The notes beneath the pieces are model-generated. The model was not told the origin of the DNA. It searched no databases and saw only the letters and a list, made by a program, of their open reading frames with translations. DNA of 27,885 nucleotides from Lachnospiraceae bacterium. Its GTDB lineage: Bacteria > Bacillota > Clostridia > Lachnospirales > Lachnospiraceae. The stretch is from the NCBI GenBank assembly GCA_004552595.1, contig SFNX01000036.1, positions 1-27,885 on the forward strand, read 5' to 3'. Below, piece after piece: positions 16,385 through 23,496 of the stretch (the first letter of the stretch is position 1; each line of letters opens with the position of its first letter). The position numbers were made by a program, and so were the translations under genes.

Positions 16385-18284
16385 AATATCTCTTTCCGGT
16401 CTGTTTATTTTTAAGTATCAGTGCAAAGCGCTGTTTATCATCATTTAAGCCTGCTATACTGATAAGCTGCTTAGGTATTCTTGCAAAAAAGCCCGAAAGC
16501 CCGGTAAACCTTGCCTCCTTAAATACTTTTGCCAAGTCTTCCCTGAAAACCTTCGCCGTATTAAATACATGCCAGCTATCATCAGCAGCCTTGACACCTA
16601 AATATGTATCAAATAAATAATTATCCTTTTTATTAATTAACGCCCAGCCTGATAAGCTCACGTATTCTCTTTCAATATTAACCTTTTCAAGATTGTAAAA
16701 AAGCGGCTTATCCTTTATCTCTTCGGCTTTGCCTTTGTCTTTTCTTGCTGCAAATTTAGCTGCCTTCCAATCTTGTTTAGATTCATAGTCTCTTTTCTCA
16801 AAATCAGGGATTACATTAACCCTGTATTCAAGAAAGTCTTCTGCCAGATTGACATTGTAATACGGGTCTATATCACTTAACAGCCATGGATGCCTCTCAT
16901 AAAGGATATTACGTTCCTTATCAAGTCTGTCTGACTTTTCAAACGAAGCAGCATCATGACCTCTTGTAACTGACTCATGATGTATAAGAATACATTCGTT
17001 GTTTACTACGTTTAAAAAACCCTGTTCATACAGCGAAACGCACAAATCAACGTCGTTATAGCCAACCTTCATTTTATCATGAAAACCGCCTGTTTTGAAG
17101 TATTTTTCACGTGACACCATAAGACATGCACCGGTTACGGCAAGGCAGTTATGAATCCCTCTGTTGCGTCCGAAATACAACGTTTCACTATCCCTAAACG
17201 TTGAGAGCTTATGAGTAGGACCGGCAAGTTTCAGACTCGTAATTCCGATATGCTGAATTCTTCTTTCATCACCGGGATACAAAAGCTTAACCCCGCATGC
17301 ACCGACATGATCCATTTTTGCAAAGTAAACAAGCTTAAGCAAAAAGAGTTCATCTGTAATCTCTATGTCATCATTCAAAAACAGGAAATAATCTCCACTG
17401 CTTTCATCAGCGCCTTTATTACACATTAATGAAAAGTTGAAGTCGCTCTTTTCATACAGGTATTTAACAGTAAGCCCGCTGTTTTCGGCTTTTATCCTTT
17501 CGATATCGGATGTTATTATTGATTTGTTGTTATCAATGCTTCCATTGTCGACAACTACAACCTCTAAAGTGTTAATTCGTGATTTAATTTTCGCCTTTGC
17601 GATACCCAAAAGACATGTCCTCAAAAGACCCGGGTTGTCCTTTGACGGTATAATTATGCTTATCCTGTCTTTGACGTCATCTGTTTCACCACTTTCAAGA
17701 TAGAAACCATCCGTTAGGTAACTTCTGTTATTTAATTTGTATATTTCATTAGGATTGCTGTTGTTATTTTCAAGAACGTAGTGAAACAGTGGTTTTGACA
17801 CATGTGCTATGTTTTCAAGAAGCTCAAGCTCCATCCTGCTTTTAACTTTTTTCACTGCATAAAAATCTGTAAAGTAATCAAAACATCGGGCTGTGTCAAC
17901 AGAATATTCCGGCTTATAGAACGGAAAGGCTCTTTTTCCATAACAAGTGATACAGTCAACATCACTGTAAATTAAATCAGCGTTTAATTTTATGGCATTT
18001 GTGACTAACTCTGCCTTTTCTTCTGTAGATGAAATGCCCTTCTTACTCTCATATATGAAATAGTCAGCATATTCGTACGTCCTTACATGCTCATCCTCAC
18101 ATACAAATTTAATATCTTCCCCATTCATGCAAATAAAGGGGACATTTTCATGTTCCCCTTCATTATTATCAGTATTTCCTGCTATAACAGCATCTTTAAC
18201 ATTCTCTATGTAATAAGAATAAGCATCTGTCTGCTTTTTTAGTTCCTCATCATATAGAACTTTTATTTTATTTTTTAATAACAT
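16356..18284 (-). CDS. GT2 glycosyltransferase, first module eroded, second intact
   Basis: A 642-residue protein of the two-module GT2 type. Residues about 45-200 correspond to a first GT-A module but lack the starting IxVPxYN strand, and the DHDD motif is replaced by ESKK at 79-82; only secondary landmarks such as LIYSDVD (104-110), FYKPEYSVDTAR (122-133) and HVSKPLFHY (161-169) remain. Residues 207-445 are a normal GT-A module: SIIIPSKDN (209-217), VVVVDNGS (242-249), LNDDIE (303-308) and the NDVD motif (410-413), ending with HHESVTRG. Residues about 528-635 form a beta-rich C-terminal domain with VSLSGWALI that I cannot name. The enzyme should add one sugar to the growing chain in the cytoplasm; donor unknown. 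It overlaps the genes on either side by 17 and 29 nt. Confidence 0.9.
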   Translation of the reverse strand: MLLKNKIKVLYDEELKKQTDAYSYYIENVKDAVIAGNTDNNEGEHENVPFICMNGEDIKFVCEDEHVRTYEYADYFIYESKKGISSTEEKAELVTNAIKLNADLIYSDVDCITCYGKRAFPFYKPEYSVDTARCFDYFTDFYAVKKVKSRMELELLENIAHVSKPLFHYVLENNNSNPNEIYKLNNRSYLTDGFYLESGETDDVKDRISIIIPSKDNPGLLRTCLLGIAKAKIKSRINTLEVVVVDNGSIDNNKSIITSDIERIKAENSGLTVKYLYEKSDFNFSLMCNKGADESSGDYFLFLNDDIEITDELFLLKLVYFAKMDHVGACGVKLLYPGDERRIQHIGITSLKLAGPTHKLSTFRDSETLYFGRNRGIHNCLAVTGACLMVSREKYFKTGGFHDKMKVGYNDVDLCVSLYEQGFLNVVNNECILIHHESVTRGHDAASFEKSDRLDKERNILYERHPWLLSDIDPYYNVNLAEDFLEYRVNVIPDFEKRDYESKQDWKAAKFAARKDKGKAEEIKDKPLFYNLEKVNIEREYVSLSGWALINKKDNYLFDTYLGVKAADDSWHVFNTAKVFREDLAKVFKEARFTGLSGFFARIPKQLISIAGLNDDKQRFALILKNKQTGKRYYAGFTKSDI

Positions 18285-20592
18285 TGTAATGATATCCTTC
18301 CGGTAAAGGCTCAGGTCTTTTCTTCAAATGCAATTTCATTAAAACTTTATCCTTAAATCCCGGTTCACTATATTCAAATTCCTGCTTTGACCGTGCAATT
18401 CTTGTGATATCTTCAAACACATTAGGTAAAAACATCGAAACATCATAGCTTACATGAAGTGTCTCCATTCCGTGCTCAATGTTTTCAATAATAATCTGCG
18501 GGTCATTAGTATTGTATACAATCGTGCTTTTACCCATCATATATCCGTTCATCAGATACTCGTCTATATGCTTTATTTCGCCTGAATTGCTCACAAAGTA
18601 CATGTCATTTATCGAAACTACAGAATCATATTCTGTCGGATCAATTCTTACTCCACGCATATTCGATGCAAGTGGAATGTCCATTTCAACTCTTGAGCCG
18701 TATACCTTAGGAATGATATAAATTCTGTGTTCATCATCATATCCTTCGCCATAGCTAAAATAAAGCTTTGGATTGTTAAGATTTTTTAAAGCATTACTCT
18801 CTCTTAATACAGAATCAAGGTATACAGTGCTTGTAGGCATGATTGCATGCAATACCTCAAGGCTTGCAACTCCACCAATAACATATACCTGAAAACGGTG
18901 TTCCATATCAATAAACGCCTTAACTTCCTCATCAGAGAAGCCAAATTTGTTATATACGTTTATGCCCTGCGCCTCGTAATATTCCTTAAGGCACTTATTT
19001 GTAAATTCAAAGTAATAATAAAGTCCTCTGAATGCAAGGAACTTATCAGGAATCGGGAAATCAAAGCACCACTCATAGTCAAGAAGGTTCCATTCACCCT
19101 CTGGGCCCTTATCCTTATCAAAAATAATATTAGAAAAGATTATATCAAAATCGCTTCCTGCAATACCTGTGTAGCTACTGTCAAATTTATGATCACCAAA
19201 TATTTCTTCAAATTTAGCAGTCTGCACAAACGGGCACTTACCCGTTATATTCATTATTTCCGTAATATATTCACAAATCAGTTCTTCAATCTTTTCATAC
19301 TGTCCGTTCTCGTACAGCTCAAAAAGATAGCTTTCCATTGATTTTCCGTCTAAATATTCAAATTCTATGACATCAATCGACTTTGAAGTTGCTCCCGCAA
19401 CAAGCGGCACAGGTTCTTTTCCCTCTATAAGCCTGCACTTGTTAGCCCGGAACTTTCCGTTCCCTTTACCATTAATAACCATTCTTGAATAATTATCAAC
19501 AATGGCTCTGATATGCTTATTTGAAGAATTGTTTCCGGCGCATTTAAATACTGATTTTCTGCCATCCTTATGCTTATAAAGAAGTGTAACAACCCGCTTG
19601 TCTGCCTTTCTTTCGTTAGCATATTTTGCATAAATCGGAAGTATAGGAAGACTATCAATTAACTCATCCTTAGACACAAGAACTAAAAATGAATTTGAGA
19701 AGAATTCAAATATTCCTTCATCAAGCATTGAATCAAATGCCTTTGTTTCATCAAAAAGAACAACCCTGTCATTATCAAAGTTACGAAGGTTAGTATTTAA
19801 TTCACCCTCTGATGGAAGCATTTCGTCTGAATATATTGTGTGCGGAAGCTTATAGTCAGGATATGGATAATAGAACTTGCTCTTGTATCCAAGCTCAGAA
19901 ATCATATATTTAAGAGTATTGTTTGAGAAGGTCCTTACTTTATCACTACCCTTGTAACCCTCAATACCGTCAAAATATTCACCGGTATGGTCTTCCTTAC
20001 AGCCTGCAAAATACTTAAGTCCATACTTATTCTCAATTCCTATAATAAGCTTACCATCAGGCTTAAGATGGCTAAGTGCACTTCTTAAAAGCTCCTTATA
20101 CGGCTCTTTAGCATCGATATAGCTTCCTGCATATTCTAAAACACCGATTAATGAGACGTAATCATACTTTTTTGTAAGATTTTTCTCAATATCTGTATAA
20201 TTACCTACGTAAATATCTATATTACCGAACTCACGATGCCTAGTAGCGTTAATAATACTTCTTTTCTTAGATAGTTCGATACAGTCAACATGACCCGCTA
20301 ATTTGGCAAATCCGCCTGTAACAGCACCACATCCGGCACCTATTTCAAGAACCTCTGCACTCTTAGAAATCGGAAGCCACGTAATAATGTTTTCTCTGAT
20401 ATGACAAAGATGATACATAATATTCCATGACTTGGAATTCTGTATCACATGTTCATAGTCGGATTCAGAATATCTGGTGACAAGATCAAGAAGCACATCT
20501 TCCGCTTCACCTTCCGAATACAGATCATTTCCCGAATAATAATCATAATTCAGTGTAATATTTCCAATTACTTCTTTATTCTTCGCTTCCAT
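18268..20592 (-). CDS. bifunctional SAM methyltransferase / kinase-like protein (WbdD-like architecture)
   Basis: A 774-residue cytoplasmic protein with three parts. Residues about 50-300 are a class I SAM methyltransferase: motif I VLEIGAGCGAVTGGF (81-95), acidic residue in DCIELS (103-108), then DYVSLIGVLEYAG (144-156). Residues about 330-600 look like an APH/protein-kinase fold: Lys350 in VFKCAG as the beta-3 lysine, Asp483 and Asn488 in DFDIIFSN as catalytic Asp and metal Asn, and Asp505 in LLDYEW as the second metal Asp. Residues about 610-710 are beta-rich and not recognised. The methyltransferase-kinase order matches WbdD, which caps E. coli O9a chains with methyl phosphate and stops growth. 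It lies directly after a Wzt with a glycan-binding domain. Methyltransferase call is strong; kinase activity and a capping role are inferred. It overlaps both neighbours by 17 nt. Confidence 0.83.
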   Translation of the reverse strand: MEAKNKEVIGNITLNYDYYSGNDLYSEGEAEDVLLDLVTRYSESDYEHVIQNSKSWNIMYHLCHIRENIITWLPISKSAEVLEIGAGCGAVTGGFAKLAGHVDCIELSKKRSIINATRHREFGNIDIYVGNYTDIEKNLTKKYDYVSLIGVLEYAGSYIDAKEPYKELLRSALSHLKPDGKLIIGIENKYGLKYFAGCKEDHTGEYFDGIEGYKGSDKVRTFSNNTLKYMISELGYKSKFYYPYPDYKLPHTIYSDEMLPSEGELNTNLRNFDNDRVVLFDETKAFDSMLDEGIFEFFSNSFLVLVSKDELIDSLPILPIYAKYANERKADKRVVTLLYKHKDGRKSVFKCAGNNSSNKHIRAIVDNYSRMVINGKGNGKFRANKCRLIEGKEPVPLVAGATSKSIDVIEFEYLDGKSMESYLFELYENGQYEKIEELICEYITEIMNITGKCPFVQTAKFEEIFGDHKFDSSYTGIAGSDFDIIFSNIIFDKDKGPEGEWNLLDYEWCFDFPIPDKFLAFRGLYYYFEFTNKCLKEYYEAQGINVYNKFGFSDEEVKAFIDMEHRFQVYVIGGVASLEVLHAIMPTSTVYLDSVLRESNALKNLNNPKLYFSYGEGYDDEHRIYIIPKVYGSRVEMDIPLASNMRGVRIDPTEYDSVVSINDMYFVSNSGEIKHIDEYLMNGYMMGKSTIVYNTNDPQIIIENIEHGMETLHVSYDVSMFLPNVFEDITRIARSKQEFEYSEPGFKDKVLMKLHLKKRPEPLPEGYHYNVIKK

Positions 20593-21871
20593 CTTTGCCT
20601 TCTTTTCTCACGGTAATAAGCGTGTTCATATCATAAAATCCCGTTGTATTCTTAGATGAAATTACGGTAAGGTTAAAAATATCATATACTCTGTGATATA
20701 CAGTGAAATTACCGTCCTTATAGCCGACGCATCCTAACGATACAAGATACTCTCCACCCTGTAAGCTCATATCCTGGGTAAATGTTGCAATATACACATC
20801 TCCCGGCTCAGGAGTTTCAATCGTCATCTTCTCAAACATTGTATTTGTTCCGGTGATTTCGGTACCCTGCATATTCTTAAAGGATACTGCAAATATAGGG
20901 TCCTGAATCCTTTCAAAGAATCTGATTTTAAGCTTAATTGTGAATGATTCGCCTTTAATTATTGTATTTGTAATATTGCCCTCATTATCGTATGCGCAAT
21001 AATCTTCAAATTCAGCAAGTCCGCTTCCGTATTCGTCATGGTTAGGGTTTAGGTTCATGCTGTCTTTCCACTTTGCACCACTCGAAAGCGTCTGGCTCTT
21101 CTTAGTATCTGAAACCTTATCAAGCTGACCAACAAGAACCTTTTTGTACATGTCTATTATCTCTTTTGGCTCGCCCTCGCCTATCTTCCTGCCCTTTTCA
21201 AGAAGCACTACTCTGTCGCAATACTTACTGATTGAGCTTAAATCATGGCTTACAAAGAGAATTGTCTTGCCCTGTTTCTTAAACTCTTCGAATTTTCTGT
21301 AGCACTTGTTCTGGAAAAATACATCACCTACAGAAAGTGCTTCATCAACAATTAAAATCTCAGGGTCAATGTTAATTGCAACGGCAAATGCAAGACGTAC
21401 AAACATACCGCTTGAATATGTCTTAACCTTCTGATTAACAAAATCACCGATATCCGCAAAATCAAGAATATCCTGAAGTTTTGCATCGATTTCAGCTTCG
21501 GAAAACCCTATCATTGTGCCGTTAAGATATATATTCTCAATACCTGTAAATTCCATATTGAATCCGGCACCAAGTTCAAGCAGGGCAGATACACGGCCAT
21601 TAATAGTAACATTGCCCATAGTCGGGTTTAATACGCCTGTAATTATCTTAAGAATTGTTGATTTACCGGACCCGTTTGTTCCGATAATTCCGACAGTCTC
21701 TCCGGTATTAACCGTAAAATTAACGTCATTTAATGCATAATGATCATGTGCATTGACCTTTCTGCCTATATGCAGTGCCTCTTTCAAGCGGTCTCTGTTT
21801 CTGTCATACAGCTTATATATCTTTGTTAAATTTTCGACCTTAATGGCCACTTCCTGCTGATTGTTTTCCAT
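20576..21871 (-). CDS. wzt: ABC exporter ATPase with C-terminal glycan-binding domain (Wzt-like)
   Basis: ATPase subunit that powers polysaccharide export with the preceding permease. Residues 1-245 form the nucleotide-binding domain: Walker A GTNGSGKST (64-72), signature YSSGM (152-156), Walker B EILIVDEAL (171-179) and switch His209. Residues about 280-425 form a beta-rich C-terminal domain of the Wzt_C type. In Gram-negative O-antigen exporters (E. coli O8/O9a) that domain binds the modified non-reducing end of the finished chain. The 431-residue length fits the long, cap-recognising Wzt form rather than the short type (about 250 residues). A GGGAG ribosome site lies before the ATG. The 3' end overlaps the methyltransferase-kinase gene by 17 nt, which suggests coupled expression of the reader with a possible cap writer. 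Confidence 0.94.
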   Translation of the reverse strand: MENNQQEVAIKVENLTKIYKLYDRNRDRLKEALHIGRKVNAHDHYALNDVNFTVNTGETVGIIGTNGSGKSTILKIITGVLNPTMGNVTINGRVSALLELGAGFNMEFTGIENIYLNGTMIGFSEAEIDAKLQDILDFADIGDFVNQKVKTYSSGMFVRLAFAVAINIDPEILIVDEALSVGDVFFQNKCYRKFEEFKKQGKTILFVSHDLSSISKYCDRVVLLEKGRKIGEGEPKEIIDMYKKVLVGQLDKVSDTKKSQTLSSGAKWKDSMNLNPNHDEYGSGLAEFEDYCAYDNEGNITNTIIKGESFTIKLKIRFFERIQDPIFAVSFKNMQGTEITGTNTMFEKMTIETPEPGDVYIATFTQDMSLQGGEYLVSLGCVGYKDGNFTVYHRVYDIFNLTVISSKNTTGFYDMNTLITVRKEGKDGSEE

Positions 21872-21882
21872 TTTTCTCCCAA

Positions 21883-21900
21883 TAATATCAGTAATATCAG
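21883..21900. repeat. tandem 9-bp direct repeat before wzt
   Basis: The unit TAATATCAG occurs twice in direct succession (21883-21891 and 21892-21900), between the inverted repeat and the GGGAG ribosome site of the ATPase gene. No function is known to me; it may be simple AT-rich sequence. Confidence 0.5.
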
Positions 21901-21912
21901 GTTAATATTACA

Positions 21913-21937
21913 ATTATAAGCCGACTCGTCTTATAAT
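21913..21937. repeat. 8-bp inverted repeat across the permease stop codon
   Basis: The plus strand reads ATTATAAG, nine bases, CTTATAAT, a perfect 8-bp inverted repeat at 21913-21920 and 21930-21937. It spans the TAA stop (21931-21933) of the permease gene. As RNA it could form an AT-rich hairpin at the permease/ATPase boundary. No run of U follows, so it is a poor terminator candidate; an mRNA-processing site, a protein-binding site or chance are all possible. Confidence 0.4.
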
Positions 21938-22935
21938 ACGTCCGCAAAATGAACCTTAAGTCTCTTAAATACAAGAGCGCCCACAGCGAAAAGACAAAGC
22001 GTCAATATCCAGAAATATGCTGTTGAATAAAATGTCTCATAAAACCAGATTTTATCGATAAGTGCATTTCTGTATCCTTCAACTATATAGTTCATAGGAT
22101 TAAGCTTGAACAAGAACTTCATCCATGCATATTGAGGATGCGAAGCCAGCATTGAATTCAAATTCCAAAGTATCGGTGTAGCCCAGATACCAACCTGAAG
22201 TGCAATTGAAATAATCTGCCCTAAGTCTCTGAAGAATATGACAATTGAGCATGTAATATAGCAAAGACCTAACGTAAATAAAAACATACATGCCGAATAA
22301 TAGAATATCTGCAACGTATACAAATCAGGATACATTCCGTAGCATGAGAATAAAATAAGTGTAAATGCTATAAAGAACAGATGCACGAATACAGCCGAAA
22401 TAAGCTTTATTATCGGTAAGATACTTATTTTAAATACTACTTTTTTAACGAGGTAATTGTATTCGAGCAAAGCATTTGTACCACTTGACAGTGCCTCTGA
22501 AAAATAAAACCACGGAACAATACCTGCTATAAGCCATAATACATATGGAATTTCCAAGTCTCCGTTAAGTGTAGTTGCTCTTGATGGAATTGCAATTGTA
22601 AATACAAACCAGTATAAAAGAACGGTTATGATAGGCTGTACAAATGCCCAGAAAATACCAAGATAAGAGCCTGCATATCTTGTCTTAAAGTCATTCTTTG
22701 CAAGCTTCCAAATTAACTGCCTGTTCTGGAAAAGCTCTATTGGCAAAATAACGATTTTATCATATCCAAAAAGAAATACAACATATATCGCATTTAGAAT
22801 AACACAGGAGATTACCTTCTTAATAATCTCCTGCGTGTGATTATCTAATGGATTATGATGTAATAAAATATACAAATCAAGTGCTACAACAAGTATAGTC
22901 ACTATCGCAATTGTAATCTTCTTTTTCTTTTCCAT
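21931..22935 (-). CDS. wzm: ABC-2 polysaccharide export permease (Wzm/TagG-like)
   Basis: Membrane subunit of an ABC exporter that moves undecaprenyl-linked polysaccharide across the membrane. The core from about residue 75 has the typical start LIWKLAKNDFKTRYAGSYLG, several hydrophobic helices with LGIFWAFVQPIITVLLYWFVF, and the end region KLNPMNYIVEGYRN before the last helix. Usual members are about 260-280 residues; this one has 334, because of an N-terminal extension of about 70 residues with two predicted membrane helices (about 8-25 and 40-58). Translation is coupled to rfbC by a one-base overlap, and the ATPase gene follows after 59 nt. Homologous pairs export rhamnose-rich wall polysaccharides in streptococci and O antigens or teichoic acids elsewhere; the exact cargo here is inferred. 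Confidence 0.93.
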   Translation of the reverse strand: MEKKKKITIAIVTILVVALDLYILLHHNPLDNHTQEIIKKVISCVILNAIYVVFLFGYDKIVILPIELFQNRQLIWKLAKNDFKTRYAGSYLGIFWAFVQPIITVLLYWFVFTIAIPSRATTLNGDLEIPYVLWLIAGIVPWFYFSEALSSGTNALLEYNYLVKKVVFKISILPIIKLISAVFVHLFFIAFTLILFSCYGMYPDLYTLQIFYYSACMFLFTLGLCYITCSIVIFFRDLGQIISIALQVGIWATPILWNLNSMLASHPQYAWMKFLFKLNPMNYIVEGYRNALIDKIWFYETFYSTAYFWILTLCLFAVGALVFKRLKVHFADVL

Positions 22936-23486
22936 TAAGCATTATCTCTTTCTTTAAGTGTTGGCCACTTTGTGTCTTTCTCTGAAAAGATTAATTCAAG
23001 ACCTTCTACCGGCCACTCAATTCCTATAGATGGGTCGTTCCAGATAATTCCGCCCTCATCATTAGGATGGTAAAAATCAGTACACTTGTATGCAAATTCA
23101 GCGTAATCTGATAATACTACAAAGCCATGTGCAAACCCCTTTGGGATATAGAACTGCTTTTTATTTTCTTCTGAAAGCCTTACTCCGTGCCATTTGCCGT
23201 AGGTCTTAGAACCCTCTCTTAAGTCTACAGCTACATCAAACACTTCACCTCTTATGCATCTTACAAGCTTATCCTGAGGAAAGTTAATCTGAAAATGAAG
23301 TCCTCTTATAACACCCTGCTTTGATGCTGACTGATTATCCTGTACGAATACTGCATCAATTCCCGCATCTTTAAAGTCGTTATAATTATAAGTCTCCATA
23401 AAATAGCCTCTGTTATCTCCGAAAACCTGAGGAGTAATAACCTTAAGCCCTTCTATTTCACATGTCTCAACTGTAATCTTACCCAT
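22935..23486 (-). CDS. rfbC: dTDP-4-dehydrorhamnose 3,5-epimerase
   Basis: RmlC epimerises C3 and C5 of dTDP-4-dehydro-6-deoxyglucose, the third step toward dTDP-L-rhamnose. The 183-residue length is typical. Visible family motifs are GDNRGYFMETY (23-33), DNQSASKQGVIRGLHFQ (50-66) with the catalytic His64, YIPKGFAHGFVVLS (113-126), and YKCTDFYHP (133-141) with the aromatic active-site Tyr139. It starts 10 nt after the muramidase stop with a GGAAT ribosome site. Its TAA stop overlaps the permease ATG by one base (TAATG), a normal arrangement for translational coupling. The partner reductase RfbD, needed to finish dTDP-L-rhamnose, is not in this window. Confidence 0.97.
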   Translation of the reverse strand: MGKITVETCEIEGLKVITPQVFGDNRGYFMETYNYNDFKDAGIDAVFVQDNQSASKQGVIRGLHFQINFPQDKLVRCIRGEVFDVAVDLREGSKTYGKWHGVRLSEENKKQFYIPKGFAHGFVVLSDYAEFAYKCTDFYHPNDEGGIIWNDPSIGIEWPVEGLELIFSEKDTKWPTLKERDNA

Positions 23487-23496
23487 TATTCATTCC

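Noticed and set aside
18847..19341. Plus-strand open frame of 164 codons
   Set aside because: Antisense to the kinase-like part of a well-supported gene; composition is Ile/Lys/Phe-rich with no recognisable domain.
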